This document shows, piece by piece, positions 45,274-54,973 of a DNA stretch of 64,000 bases (position 1 is the stretch's first letter; every line of letters begins with the position of its first letter). Made by a program: the position numbers and the translations under genes. This DNA comes from Octadecabacter arcticus 238 (GTDB taxonomy: Bacteria > Pseudomonadota > Alphaproteobacteria > Rhodobacterales > Rhodobacteraceae). Below the pieces are notes generated by a model, which was not told the DNA's origin, ran no database searches, and was given only the letters and a program-made list of their open reading frames with translations. The stretch is from NCBI RefSeq assembly GCF_000155735.2, contig NC_020908.1, positions 5,136,280 through 5,200,279 on the forward strand, read 5' to 3'.

Positions 45274-45855
45274 ATGGCAGATCCTACACTCAATCTGCAG
45301 CAAGCAGGGGCACAAACGATAATGATTCCCGCTTGGGTGAACGGCGTGCTTGCGCCAATGGATAAGCTTGAGGTCCACCAGCTGGGAGTTCGCCACAAAG
45401 CGGTTTCGGTGTTTGTGATGGATGGCACGTCCGTCTTGATCCAACGGCGCGCGCTATCGAAATATCACACACCGGGCCTCTGGGCGAATACCTGTTGCAC
45501 GCATCCGCACTGGAACGAAGACGCAGGCCTCTGTGCTGTGCGACGCCTTGAGGACGAGCTGGGGATCATCGGACTTCGCCCCATGTTTCGCGATCAGATT
45601 GAATATCGTGCGGACGTTGGCGGCGGTATGATTGAACACGAGGTTGTTGATCTATTTGTAGCCGCAGCAACGGCACAAACCCTACGTTTGGACCCTAATC
45701 CTGACGAAGTGGCGGATACTCGTTGGGTTGATATCTATGACCTCGCGGCCGAAGTCGCGCATAATCCTGAAACTTTTACGCCATGGCTGCGCATCTATTT
45801 GGCGGATCATCTCGATCTGGTTCTCACTGACCGCGACGAAGTACTGCCCGACTAG
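45274..45855 (+). CDS. idi: isopentenyl-diphosphate delta-isomerase, type I
   Basis: 193 aa Nudix-fold enzyme converting IPP to DMAPP. Catalytic Cys in LWANTCCTHPHWNED, metal site around RRLEDELGI and catalytic Glu in MIEHEVVDLF. The start at 45274 (MADPTLNL) has agagg upstream; the frame is open to 45211 but without a ribosome site. It would raise the DMAPP supply for the crt genes 25 kb away. Confidence 0.93.
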   Translation: MADPTLNLQQAGAQTIMIPAWVNGVLAPMDKLEVHQLGVRHKAVSVFVMDGTSVLIQRRALSKYHTPGLWANTCCTHPHWNEDAGLCAVRRLEDELGIIGLRPMFRDQIEYRADVGGGMIEHEVVDLFVAAATAQTLRLDPNPDEVADTRWVDIYDLAAEVAHNPETFTPWLRIYLADHLDLVLTDRDEVLPD

Positions 45856-45927
45856 ACACTAATTCAGCCGACTTTGGATTATGTTGTTTGGATTCGCGCG
45901 AACTGACCGAGGTTGTGAACGTCGTCG

Positions 45928-46848
45928 TTACCACTCAAATGCTGGCGCAGTTTCGCGGCGCCCAAGCGTCATGATATCGGACACATGCACCATCGGCGAC
46001 AGGTCCACGTCAGATGTTCCGGTCCTTACGAGATGTGACATTCGGGCATAAAGTGCGGGGTATTCCCCAAGTTCTGACATCGTCTGTGCTATCCCATCGA
46101 CACTGCAGCGATTGCCGCCTTCAAAAAGGTGAACTGTCGTGCCATCGGTTGCAACGAAACGCTGCTCCCACGTTTGTATGCCCTCTTTAAGCCAATCAAA
46201 CGATGCGGTGATCCCGTCCGAAAACGTCATCTCAGCCCGAATAGGCGTCTGGCGGTTTGCAGGTGTATGCAGCACCGCGCTTTTAAGATGAACGGGTGTG
46301 GGCAGAACTTCTGTAAGGATCGAAAGCGCATTGATGCCAGGGTCCAGCACCCCCATGCCACCGGGATCAAACACCCAGTCCTGTTTGGGGTGCCACTGAC
46401 GGACATTTTCTTTCCAATCGATATGGCCACTTTCGATCGTTTTACCTGCAAGCGCCGCTTTTGCCGCCTGCACACCCTTTGCCATGCGGCTGTGCCAAGT
46501 CGCGAACAGGGTCAAACCCGCATTCTGTGCCATCGCATCCAGCGCATAAACCTCAGCCAAGGTCGCACCGGGCGGTTTTTCGAGCATCACATGCCGACCA
46601 GCCCTTAAACACGCAGCTGCATATGCAAATCGGGGCACAGGCGGCAGGCACAAGCTGACCACCCCGATTTCGGGTCTTTCCGCCAACATAGTCTCTATAT
46701 CTGTGTACGCAGGAACCCCGTCCACAGTTCCAGATCGGCTCACAGTGCCGGCGAGTTCCCAATCATCGGACGTCGCAATGGACGGGACATGTTGGTCGAT
46801 GGCAATCTTTCCAATTCCGACCAATGCAACTTTGATCTTGTCAGCCAT
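45928..46848 (-). CDS. Gfo/Idh/MocA oxidoreductase, aldose 1-dehydrogenase type
   Basis: 306 aa. Rossmann motif VALVGIGKIAIDQHVPSI, then the family EKP motif HVMLEKPPGATLAE (catalytic Lys) and the barrel segment NVRQWHPKQDWVFDPGGMGV with DPGINAL. The close match in type is to D-galactose/L-arabinose 1-dehydrogenase, which makes the lactone for the aldonate dehydratase encoded just upstream. The start overlaps the dehydratase stop (TGATG), so the pair is coupled. Confidence 0.82.
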   Translation of the reverse strand: MADKIKVALVGIGKIAIDQHVPSIATSDDWELAGTVSRSGTVDGVPAYTDIETMLAERPEIGVVSLCLPPVPRFAYAAACLRAGRHVMLEKPPGATLAEVYALDAMAQNAGLTLFATWHSRMAKGVQAAKAALAGKTIESGHIDWKENVRQWHPKQDWVFDPGGMGVLDPGINALSILTEVLPTPVHLKSAVLHTPANRQTPIRAEMTFSDGITASFDWLKEGIQTWEQRFVATDGTTVHLFEGGNRCSVDGIAQTMSELGEYPALYARMSHLVRTGTSDVDLSPMVHVSDIMTLGRRETAPAFEW

Positions 46849-48590
46849 CAATGGGACTCCCGTGCCACATCATTGCCGCGACGACCGACGAGGAAATCGA
46901 AATCCGCCCCCTCATCCGCGCGGTTAACTTTGTCATGATATAACTGCGCATAGCCGCCTGCGGGGCGTGAAACTGGCGGGGTCCATTGCGCCAAACGCGC
47001 GGCCAGCTCATCGTCGGAAATATCAAGATGCAGGCGCCGCGATGGGACGTCGAGTTCCACCATATCGCCATTTTGAACGATCGCTAAAGGACCACCAGCA
47101 GCAGCCTCTGGGGCGACATGCAACACGACCGTCCCGTAGGCCGTGCCGGACATTCGCGCGTCAGAAATCCGCACCATATCGCGCACGCCAGCCTTCAAAA
47201 GTTTCGAAGGCAGCGCCATGTCACCGACTTCCGCCATGCCCGGATACCCCTTTGGTCCGCAGTTTTTTAGCACCATCACGCAGGTTTCATCGATATCCAG
47301 ATCTTCAAGATCAACCTGGGCCTTGTAGTCATCAATGTCTTCAAACACGACCGCGCGCCCGCGATGCACCATCAAATCAGGCGATGCCGCAGAGGGTTTG
47401 AGGATCGCCCCGTTCGGGGCCAAGTTGCCGCGAAGGACAGCGATACCACCAGATTTCCGCAGCGCCTTTTCAGTGGGGACAATCACATCGTCATTCCAGT
47501 TCTGGACGTCCTTTACCTCGTCCCAAATGGACCCGCCGCTGACGGTGAGCGCATCTTTATGTAGCATCCCCATCTCACCCAGACGTTTGATCACGACAGG
47601 CAGGCCGCCAGCATAAAAGAATTCCTCCATCAGCCATTTGCCAGACGGCAGCAGGTTCACGATTGTTGGCACATCCTTGCCGCAGCGATCCCAATCTTCC
47701 AAGGACAGCGGCACTTCGCATCGTCCCGCCAGTGCTTGCAGATGCACCACCGCGTTGGTGGACCCTCCAATAGCGCCATTGGTGCGGATCGCGTTTTCAA
47801 AGGCATCCTTCGTCATGATATCGGATGGTTTCAGATTGTCTTTGACCATCTGAACAATGCGGCGCCCTGTTAGCTGGCTCATCATACGGCGGCGGCTGTC
47901 GACGGCAGGGATCGCGGCGTTGCCTGATAGTGCCATGCCCAACGCCTCAGCCATGCTCGCCATCGTGCTGGCCGTGCCCATCGTGTTACACCCGCCCGCA
48001 CTGCGCGACATTGATGCTTCGGCCTCGACGAATTCGTCTTGCGTCATTTCACCAGCTTTGACGGCCTCATTAAACTTACGAATATGCGTACCGGACCCAA
48101 CGCGTTCACCGCGGAAATGGCCGTTCAACATCGGCCCGCCAGAAACGACGATCGCGGGCAGATCGACAGACGCCGCGCCCATCAAAAGCGCTGGAGTGGT
48201 CTTGTCGCAGCCCGCCATTAGGACAACACCGTCTATCGGCTTGCCCCGCAGGGCTTCTTCGACGTCCATTGCACACAGGTTGCGAAACATCATCGCTGTC
48301 GGTCGCAGCGCGGATTCAGACGGGCTAAACACTGGAAATTCAACCGGAAAACCGCCCGCTTCCCAGACACCATTCTTAACTTTGTCGGCCAATTCGCGCA
48401 AATGTCCATTGCACGGAGTCAGATCAGACCACGTATTGCAGATACCAATGACAGGGCGACCGTCGAACAGATCGTCCGGATAGCCCTGATTCTTCATCCA
48501 GCCACGGTGATAGATCGCATCCTTGCCAGTGCCGCCAAACCACTCTTGCGACCGAAGCTTGCGTGGCCATTTGGCTGGATTAAAAGTCAT
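46848..48590 (-). CDS. L-arabinonate dehydratase (IlvD/Edd family)
   Basis: 580 aa Fe-S enzyme removing water from an aldonate to give the 2-keto-3-deoxy acid. Cluster Cys lie in [32 protein letters not shown] and [43 protein letters not shown] holds the catalytic region. Length and the [20 protein letters not shown] start fit arabinonate dehydratase rather than IlvD. The 275 bp upstream hold the promoter region; I saw no other gene there. Confidence 0.87.
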   Translation of the reverse strand: MTFNPAKWPRKLRSQEWFGGTGKDAIYHRGWMKNQGYPDDLFDGRPVIGICNTWSDLTPCNGHLRELADKVKNGVWEAGGFPVEFPVFSPSESALRPTAMMFRNLCAMDVEEALRGKPIDGVVLMAGCDKTTPALLMGAASVDLPAIVVSGGPMLNGHFRGERVGSGTHIRKFNEAVKAGEMTQDEFVEAEASMSRSAGGCNTMGTASTMASMAEALGMALSGNAAIPAVDSRRRMMSQLTGRRIVQMVKDNLKPSDIMTKDAFENAIRTNGAIGGSTNAVVHLQALAGRCEVPLSLEDWDRCGKDVPTIVNLLPSGKWLMEEFFYAGGLPVVIKRLGEMGMLHKDALTVSGGSIWDEVKDVQNWNDDVIVPTEKALRKSGGIAVLRGNLAPNGAILKPSAASPDLMVHRGRAVVFEDIDDYKAQVDLEDLDIDETCVMVLKNCGPKGYPGMAEVGDMALPSKLLKAGVRDMVRISDARMSGTAYGTVVLHVAPEAAAGGPLAIVQNGDMVELDVPSRRLHLDISDDELAARLAQWTPPVSRPAGGYAQLYHDKVNRADEGADFDFLVGRRGNDVARESH

Positions 48591-48865
48591 AACGGTATCC
48601 TTGAATATGAAGTCCTAGGTTTCGCCCTTGCCCCACCAAAGTGCAAGGGCTGCACTGCTTGGATTCAAACCACTTCGGTGCAATCTCGCAGGTCGTAGCC
48701 TGAACGAAACACCACACGCTCGCCAGCGTTTCACTCAACCGGCCACAATTTCACCCGATCCGCGCTGTTTTGATGTCACGCGGGCCTGCCATTCCATCCA
48801 AGTCTTTTGACTTGCGGCGTAGATTACGATTCTATCCCCGAAATTGTTTAGTATTGGAGACGGCC

Positions 48866-49078
48866 ATGCGACTGTCAGTAGCATTTGAGAACACCAAAGA
48901 TACATCGAGCGGAAGCGGCCCCGTGCAAGTGGGTTGGTTCCTCAACGAAAAAAAGGGCGGGATCATTTATGACGCGCCTGAACGTGTGCGGTCTGTTGAA
49001 ATGAACCGAGAACACGCAAAATCGGCGTCCCGATGCCCCGCTGTCATCAATATGGAGAGCCGGTATTTCATGGTGAAA
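48866..49078 (+). pseudogene. hypothetical protein, first part of a gene split by two ISs
   Basis: 71 codons from MRLSVAFENTKDTSSGSGPV to SRYFMVK, with ggag 7 nt before ATG. The frame is cut by an IS1595 element at the direct repeat tttcatggtgaaa and resumes at 50277 as FMVK-CPFDIHIGF. No family recognised. The restored protein would be about 260-270 aa, soluble and rich in aromatic and Pro residues. It leads into the 52.06-54.59 kb operon. Confidence 0.75.
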
Positions 49079-50276
49079 GGCTTATCCCCTTTGCTCCGGC
49101 GGCACCTGATGTAGTGCGAAGCGGCTTGCCAATCTAGAATGTTCTGGTATTGTTCTTCCCATGCCAGCCAGATGGAAAAACGACAAACCCATGTCCCGCC
49201 CCGCGTTCGACGCCAGGTTTTCTGATGAGGAAGCGTGTTCGCATTATCTGGTGGAACATCGTTGGCCTGAGGGCTTCGTCTGTCCTTCCTGTGGCACCTG
49301 CAAGGGCTGGCCGTTAAAGCGAAATCGCGCGACTTGGGAATGTGCCGGTTGCGCACGGCAGACATCCGTGACGGCTGGCACGGTAATGCACAGCAGCCAT
49401 TTGCCGTTGCGAATTTGGTTTCTTGCCGCGCACATCATCACCAGCCATTCCAACGGCATGTCAGCGCTGCAACTTCAGGCGCAACTTGGCCTTGGCAGCT
49501 ACAAGACGGGTCGCCATCGTCGCTCGGACCGATGGCGCTTCTCGGCGACCTCCTCTTGCAAAAGCTGCGGCGGTCGATGGTCAACCCTGACCGCAACCCC
49601 CTGAAAGACCTTGTCGAAATCGATGAAACAGAGATGCCGTTCCGGTCCCGGCATGATCCCGAGGACCGGCCAAAGGGTGGGCGGAGCCCGGTTGGAAAGA
49701 TGTTTGTCGTCTGTGCCGTCGAGTTATCAAGTGACGGACATCCGCGCCGTATCAGGATGAAACACATTCCCGACGGCGCGTCAAAGACGCTGCACGGGTT
49801 CATTGGTCAGGCTGTAGAGCCTGGCGCTCACATCATCACGGATGGCTGGCTCGGTTACGAAAATCCTCCTGCAAACACGCATGAGGCAAAGGTCGTCAGC
49901 GGCAAGAAGGCACACGACATACTCCACTGGGTCCACCGCGTGTTCTCCAACCTAAAAACGTGGGCAAAAGGCGTCTTCCACGGCCTCAGAAAGTGCCATC
50001 TACAACGCTATCTCGACGAATTCGTGTTCCGCTGGAACCGACGGCGACACATGCGAAGCGCCTTCGACACGCTGCTGGGGATCGGTGTTGGTCTCGGGCC
50101 AGCGACATATCGTGATTTTGTTGAACAGCGCGCCTGAAGGGCCTCGTTCACGGCAAAAGCCACGCCCTATAAACCCACCAGACGTTACAAACTGATCCGA
50201 TCCGCCTCTAAAGCCACAAGGGCAAGATTCTGCGCCGCGTCAACATGTGGGGCAACCGGACTAAAAGGGATAAGCC
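49079..50276 (+). mobile_element. IS1595-family element inserted in the 48.9-52.1 kb gene
   Basis: Ends are inverted repeats GGCTTATCCCCTTTGCTCCGG and (reverse complement) GGCTTATCCCTTTTAGTCCGG. A perfect 13-bp direct repeat tttcatggtgaaa flanks it (49066-49078; 50277-50289); IS1595 usually duplicates 8 bp, and the extra 5 bp may reflect the symmetric target. About 1.2 kb. Confidence 0.88.
49161..50137 (+). pseudogene. IS1595-family transposase, frameshifted
   Basis: The first part (49161-about 49515) holds the zinc ribbon FVCPSCGTCKGW ... ATWECAGCARQTSVTAGTVMH and SALQLQAQLGLGSYKT. The second part, in another frame to 50137, holds LLQKLRRSMVNPDRN, LVEIDETEMPFR (Asp), KHIPDGASKTLHGFI, ITDGWLGYE (Asp) and HRVFSNLKTWAKGVFHGL. 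The frame breaks between about 49510 and 49560, so the copy is probably dead. Confidence 0.87.
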
Positions 50277-50771
50277 TTTCATGGTGAAATGCCCGTTCGA
50301 CATCCACATCGGTTTTGCGCGCGATGACAAAGGCAAGCCGGTTCTGCGCAATCTCGCCGGTACACAGTCCAGCATCAGGGCGAGCAAGCTTGGCGAAAAA
50401 TTGCACCTCACATCTGAGGTCGAATGGCGCAACAAAGGGATCCCGACAATCCAGTTGACTCTGCCGTATGTCTTTATCGCAGACGAGCCGGTTTACATGA
50501 GCCAAGTCAGCCCGTTTATGCACTACACGAAGGACCCGTTGCCTGGCACGATTTTTGGGGGTCGCTTTCCGATCAATGTCTGGCCGCGCCCCTTAATGTG
50601 GGCATTTGAGTGGCATGAGCCAGACAAGCCCATCAAGATCAAACGTGGAGATCCGCTGTTTTACGCTGGGTTCGAGACACAATCCCCCGAAAGAAGCATC
50701 GTCGTGACTAAAACAGAAGTTACACCGGAACTCACCGAATATATGGATATGATTTCGGGGGCAGTGAACTA
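50277..50771 (+). pseudogene. hypothetical protein, middle part of the doubly interrupted gene
   Basis: FMVKCPFDIHIGFARDDKGK ... LTLPYVFIADEPVYMSQVSP ... NVWPRPLMWAFEWHEPDKPI ... RGDPLFYAGFETQSPERSI to GAVNY. It is in frame with the first part when IS1595 plus one repeat copy is taken out. The second interruption, IS630, follows NY. No known domain recognised. Confidence 0.75.
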
Positions 50772-51964
50772 TACTCCTGCGCCTGAATTGACCTGACGAT
50801 TTTGGGCCTGCGATTCACTTCGTCGCATGGCCAAAGGCGGTTCAGTCTGTATTTTGAGTTTATGAGCAAGCAATACAAAACAGTCTCCTTATCCGACGAG
50901 CAGCGCATAGCACTTGAAGCGCTTTGCCGCCGCCGCAAAGTTGACGCCCTTGTTTGGAAACGGGCGCGCGCGTTTCTTCTTTTGGACGCAGGAGAAGACG
51001 CCGGAACGGTTTGCCGGATTTTGGATATTGGCCCGACAGTTTTGACGGAGTGGCGATTAGCCTTTGTCGGTGCGGGACTATCGTTTTTCGGTCTGAAGGA
51101 CTACAGCCAGCGTCAGGGTCATTTGTCCGTCGTGCAAGAGCAGGCGGTGAGAGCCCATTTCACCGCGCAGCCTGCCCGCAATGCCGATGAGGTCTGTGCC
51201 TATGTTCTAGCCGAGTGCGACCAAAACTACAGCACGTCGGGAGCCGCCAAGCTGATGCGCCGCCTGGGGTTCGCGTATAAGAAACCACAATTGCTGCCTG
51301 CACAGGCCGATGAAGCCAAGCAGGCTGCGTTTATTGCCAAATATGAGGCCCTGATGAACGGGTTGGCCGCAGATGAGATGGTTGTCTTTTCGGACGCTGT
51401 CCACCCCGAACACCAGAGCCGCCCCGCCCATGGTTGGTTCCCCAAGGGACAAAAGACGGCCCTGAAGGCGACATCAGGGCGCAAGCGGCTCAACATTCAG
51501 GGCGCGCTTGACCTTGAGACTTTCCAGTTCACCTTTGTGGAAGGCGAGAAGATCAATGCCCAGACAACCCGACAGATGCTGGAAAAGTTGGAACGCAACA
51601 ACCAAACCAAGACGGCCATCCACGTCTTTGTCGACAATGCCCGCTATCATCATGCCAAGATACTACAGCCATGGCTGGACAGCCCAGAACGTCGGGTGAA
51701 GTTGCATTTCTTGCCAGCATATGCCCCGCACCTCAACCCGATCGAGCGTCTTTGGGGTGTTATGCACAAATGGGTCACCCACAATCGGCACTATGCAACG
51801 TTCAACCAATTCACAGAGGCCATTTTCGACTTCTTCCGCAAGACCCTGCCAGAAAAATGGCCAGAGTTCCGCGACACCGTCACCGACAACTTCCGCGTCA
51901 TATCGCTCAAGGAATACAAAGTGATTTGAGGGGAAAACCTCAGGTCAATTCAGGCGCGGGAGTA
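50772..51964 (+). mobile_element. IS630-family element, complete copy
   Basis: Inverted ends CTCCTGCGCCTGAATTGACC and (reverse complement) CTCCCGCGCCTGAATTGACC, with TATA on both sides, which fits insertion at TA. It is near-identical to the truncated copy at 27.5-28.5 kb. Whether the flanking extra TA belongs to the element or to the target is open. Confidence 0.88.
50862..51929 (+). CDS. IS630-family transposase
   Basis: 355 aa from MSKQYKTVSLSDEQR. N-terminal HTH (DAGTVCRILDIGPTVLTEWR) and DDE core: VVFSDAVHPEHQSR, HVFVDNARYHHAK, LPAYAPHLNPIERLWGVMH. Complete. Confidence 0.93.
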   Translation: MSKQYKTVSLSDEQRIALEALCRRRKVDALVWKRARAFLLLDAGEDAGTVCRILDIGPTVLTEWRLAFVGAGLSFFGLKDYSQRQGHLSVVQEQAVRAHFTAQPARNADEVCAYVLAECDQNYSTSGAAKLMRRLGFAYKKPQLLPAQADEAKQAAFIAKYEALMNGLAADEMVVFSDAVHPEHQSRPAHGWFPKGQKTALKATSGRKRLNIQGALDLETFQFTFVEGEKINAQTTRQMLEKLERNNQTKTAIHVFVDNARYHHAKILQPWLDSPERRVKLHFLPAYAPHLNPIERLWGVMHKWVTHNRHYATFNQFTEAIFDFFRKTLPEKWPEFRDTVTDNFRVISLKEYKVI

Positions 51965-52060
51965 TACGTGAATCAAACATTCTCGCTGTTTGAAGCCGCG
52001 GAAGACCGCAGACCCGAGACACTGCTCAAGCCGATTGCGCGCAACCGGAGCAAGGGTTGA
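51965..52060 (+). pseudogene. hypothetical protein, last part of the doubly interrupted gene
   Basis: VNQTFSLFEAAEDRRPETLL then KPIARNRSKG, stop at 52058, 3 nt before the next start. It joins NY of the middle part in frame if 50772-51966 is removed. An alternative join that keeps one more TA would end early as NYIRESNILAV. The long open frame and tight spacing to the next gene favour the first reading. Confidence 0.6.
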
Positions 52061-52063
52061 TAC

Positions 52064-53431
52064 ATGGCAATCGTTGAGCGGGTGGAACTGCGCATCAGTT
52101 CTGTAAGAGCCCATCAAGAAGGGCGACTGAGAGAGGCGCTTGATGGCTATACGCGCTACTTAGAGCGTTATCCGACTGATGCCGGCGTGTGGACAAATCT
52201 TGGGTCGCTTTATCGCACGATGGGGCGACACGAAATGGGCCGCACGGCCCAGATGCGCGCCTATGCCTTAGCGCCAGATGATAAGGGCATCATTAACAAC
52301 TACTCGAACATCCTGTCGGATCTGGGCGACGACACACAGTCGATTGAATTGCGCAAAAAGTCCCTCGAAATTGATCCAAGCCATCTTATGCATCATGCGA
52401 TGATCGGGCGATGCATGCGTGGAATGGGCGACTACAGTGCGGCAATAAAATACTTAACGCCAATGGCCAAGAAATTTCCCGAAGAGCCGGAAATTCGGCT
52501 GCAACTGGCGTTCGCGCAGCTTGGGGCTGGTCACTATGGTCCCGCGTTTCGAACCTATGATGCGCGCTGGGCGACGGATGAATTGGGCGCTCCCGATGTG
52601 CCGTTCACGAGATGGGAAGACGGGATGTCGGTTGATGGCAAAACGTTACTGATCCTGCCGGAACAGGGTTTTGGCGACATGATCCTTCTGTTGCGGTTCA
52701 TCCCTTCTATCAGGGCCCTTGGTGCAAAAATTAGGCTTGTCGCCAAGAAGCCCCTCCTGCGCCTTCTGGAAGGTATTGATGGGATCGAATGGATCGGAAC
52801 CGGCGCAGCACGTGAGGATCCGGTCGACTTTTGGCTCAGTCTGATGGACCTGCCCAAACTGGTATTTGGTCCGGCTGAAAATGGCGTTGCGCCTGAACCG
52901 ACCAAATTGAAAATACCGGACGATTCTACTGACCGTGCAAAAACGATCACGGCCCAGCACCGCGAGAAGTGCAAAGTTGGCGTCGTTTGGTCGGGGTCTT
53001 CGACCTACAAAGGCAACGTATTCCGCTCGTTCACGCATCGTGAATTTTTACCTATGGCGAATGTTCCCAACGTTCAGCTGTTCTCCCTCTATAAGGGCCC
53101 GTTCTTGGATGCCTTCCACAAGGACGGCAGTGCGGCGTTGATCATAGATGCAGCTGGCACGGACCGCGATTTCGCCGATTGCGCGGCAACCATGCGTGAG
53201 ATGGATTTGATTATCACATCCGACACTGCCACAGCACATATTGCTGGATCGCTTGGTATTCCCGTCTGGGTGATGCTTCATTGGGATGCGTTTTGGGTGT
53301 ATCGGCATACGGGCGATACAACGCAGTGGTATCCGTCGATGCGACTGTTCCGACAGAATAAACCGCAAGACTGGACATCGGTGTTTGACGCGGCGCACGC
53401 TGCATTGATTGAAAAGGTAGGTGGCGCATGA
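52064..53431 (+). CDS. TPR protein with glycosyltransferase-like C-terminus
   Basis: 455 aa. Residues about 10-170 are tetratricopeptide repeats (REALDGYTRYLERYPTDAGV; SLEIDPSHLMHHAMIGRCMR; KYLTPMAKKFPEEPEIRLQL). The C-terminal ~270 residues resemble heptosyltransferase-like (GT9/GT41-like) folds: LLILPEQGFGDMILLLRF, VGVVWSGSSTYKGN and DLIITSDTATAHIAGSLGIP with PVWVML. Proteins of this build often modify flagellin or surface glycans. It overlaps the next gene by 4 nt and lies close to flagellar genes. Confidence 0.75.
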   Translation: MAIVERVELRISSVRAHQEGRLREALDGYTRYLERYPTDAGVWTNLGSLYRTMGRHEMGRTAQMRAYALAPDDKGIINNYSNILSDLGDDTQSIELRKKSLEIDPSHLMHHAMIGRCMRGMGDYSAAIKYLTPMAKKFPEEPEIRLQLAFAQLGAGHYGPAFRTYDARWATDELGAPDVPFTRWEDGMSVDGKTLLILPEQGFGDMILLLRFIPSIRALGAKIRLVAKKPLLRLLEGIDGIEWIGTGAAREDPVDFWLSLMDLPKLVFGPAENGVAPEPTKLKIPDDSTDRAKTITAQHREKCKVGVVWSGSSTYKGNVFRSFTHREFLPMANVPNVQLFSLYKGPFLDAFHKDGSAALIIDAAGTDRDFADCAATMREMDLIITSDTATAHIAGSLGIPVWVMLHWDAFWVYRHTGDTTQWYPSMRLFRQNKPQDWTSVFDAAHAALIEKVGGA

Positions 53432-53832
53432 TTGAACATATTCTAATCCCGACAGCACCGGGAGAACTGATTGATAAACTTACGATCCTGCGCCTGAAAG
53501 AGGAACGGATGACTGACCCCGCAAAGGTCGCGAATGTTCAGATTGAAATGGCAGCACTGAGTAAGACAGCTGATTCACATATCCCGCCCAGCGTCGAATT
53601 GACTGTTCTGTGGGAAGAACTTTATGCGATTAACGGCGATCTTTGGGTGATCGAAGATGACATCCGCGACTGTGAAGACGCCAAGAATTTTGGCGAAGAT
53701 TTTATCCGCCTTGCCCGCGCCGTCTATATCACCAACGACCGCCGTGCGGACGTGAAGAAAAAGATTAACCTGCTGCTGGGATCGACTCTCACTGAGGAAA
53801 AATCCTACGCCGACCATGGAGCCGAAACATGA
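53428..53832 (+). CDS. DUF6165-like protein
   Basis: 134 aa, PGELIDKLTILRLKEERMTD then NVQIEMAALSKTAD ... YAINGDLWVIEDDIRDCEDA ... RAVYITNDRRADVKKKINLL. Helical, soluble, charged. It fits a small family of unknown function that travels with glycosyltransferase and TPR genes. Overlaps both neighbours by 4 nt, so it belongs to a three-gene coupled unit. Confidence 0.65.
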   Translation: MIEHILIPTAPGELIDKLTILRLKEERMTDPAKVANVQIEMAALSKTADSHIPPSVELTVLWEELYAINGDLWVIEDDIRDCEDAKNFGEDFIRLARAVYITNDRRADVKKKINLLLGSTLTEEKSYADHGAET

Positions 53833-54590
53833 CTGAAAACGTTGCCGAAGCCCGCCGCCTGCTGCGCAAAGAAGCCGGAAAGCTGCAAAAAGCATTGGAG
53901 AGCAACCGCTCCCGGACGCGCGGCCCGCTTGTGCGGCGCTTTCACGAAGTGCGCCAGATGCTGTCGCCGCTTTATGCTTACACGTCACAAGCTGGTCAGG
54001 ACTTTGTCATTGACCAGATCATGAAGAATAAGCGCGAAGGCACATTCCTCGATGTGGGCGGCTTTGACGGTGTAACAGGGTCTAATACGTTCTTTTTGGA
54101 AACCAACCGTGGTTGGACGGGTGCTTTAGTCGAACCTGTGAACGCCCAATTGGTAAAGGCTGCTGTTTTTCGAACATGCCCCTGCATTGGTGTCGCGATT
54201 GCCCCGACCGAAGGTGAGGCGGATTTCATCGAAATCAGCGAAGGTTTCACCCAGATGAGCGGGCTTGCAGGCACTTATGAAGACAAACTTCTAAAGCGGG
54301 TGCGCAGCGACAAACGCCACCGCGAGACTTTCATAAAAGTGCAGACAAAGACGCTGTCGAGCATAATTGAATATGCTGAAATTCCCGATCCTGACTTCAT
54401 CTCCCTCGACATCGAAGGTGGTGAGATCGCGTGCCTTAAGACGTTCCCGTTCAAGGACCACGACGTCAAAGCATGGGCGATCGAGAATAATACCGGCACG
54501 ACCGAAATCAGGGACATCATGACTAAAAATGGATACGATTTAATTGAATTTTGCGGTCCTGATGAGTTGTATTTTAAGCAACCAAAGTAG
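53829..54590 (+). CDS. FkbM-family methyltransferase
   Basis: 253 aa. The SAM-binding region is GTFLDVGGFDGVTGSNTFFL, followed by WTGALVEPVNAQL, then CIGVAIAPTEGEADFIEI and the family's FISLDIEGGEIACLKTFPF with WAIENNTG. An N-terminal extension of ~60 residues is basic. Likely O-methylates a sugar or peptide made with the two upstream genes. The start overlaps the previous stop. Confidence 0.83.
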   Translation: MTENVAEARRLLRKEAGKLQKALESNRSRTRGPLVRRFHEVRQMLSPLYAYTSQAGQDFVIDQIMKNKREGTFLDVGGFDGVTGSNTFFLETNRGWTGALVEPVNAQLVKAAVFRTCPCIGVAIAPTEGEADFIEISEGFTQMSGLAGTYEDKLLKRVRSDKRHRETFIKVQTKTLSSIIEYAEIPDPDFISLDIEGGEIACLKTFPFKDHDVKAWAIENNTGTTEIRDIMTKNGYDLIEFCGPDELYFKQPK

Positions 54591-54666
54591 CGCCAATCCA
54601 ATCTGTTAAGCCGCTCTTCATGTCCCACCTGCTAACAACGTCGTGGGTGAGAAAAATGGAGTGGTC

Positions 54667-54759
54667 ATGAATGACAGAGCAAATGCGCCAGTCATAATAA
54701 TCAAACGCAAAAAAGTGGTTGCTGGTGGTGGACATCACTGAGGCGCTTGGAAAGTAGCC
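54667..54759 (+). pseudogene. motB: motB remnant (flagellar stator), N-terminus only
   Basis: MNDRANAPVIIIKRKKVVAG then GGHH-stop-GAWKVA. This is the cytoplasmic start of alphaproteobacterial MotB (KR-x-K...GGHHGGAWKVAYADFVTAMMAFF). The second Gly of HHGG is a TGA stop (54739-54741, GGA to TGA), and after KVA the match ends: the membrane helix with the essential Asp and the OmpA-like domain are gone. A ribosome site (ggag) precedes the ATG. Reading continues as MFYDPIVGGAF without any recognised protein. Confidence 0.75.
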
Positions 54760-54973
54760 ATGTTTTATGATCCCATAGTTGGGGGCGCATTTTGCGCCAA
54801 GTTTTCAAGAACCAATCCCCATGAGAAGGAGATTGGAAGGGACGTCATTCTGACGGATGTCTGATCGACCTCGGATCAGCGCCACCAAACTCGGGTGCAA
54901 CCCCACCATGCCAACTGGGACCTAACGAGGCCTTAACGACCGCACTGTAAATCTGTGGCTTTTGAGTCCAATT
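54760..54973. other. gap between motB stub and flgN-like gene
   Basis: A GC hairpin (ggcgca-tt-tgcgcc at about 54784-54798) is visible and the rest shows no coding signal. This is where the bulk of motB and any linked hook genes would be expected; they are missing. Confidence 0.5.

Noticed and set aside
54900..54970. tRNA-Tyr-like stretch (actgtaaatctg)
   Set aside because: Only the anticodon-loop-like bases fit; no acceptor stem, D-arm or T-loop (ggttcgaat) could be folded around it.
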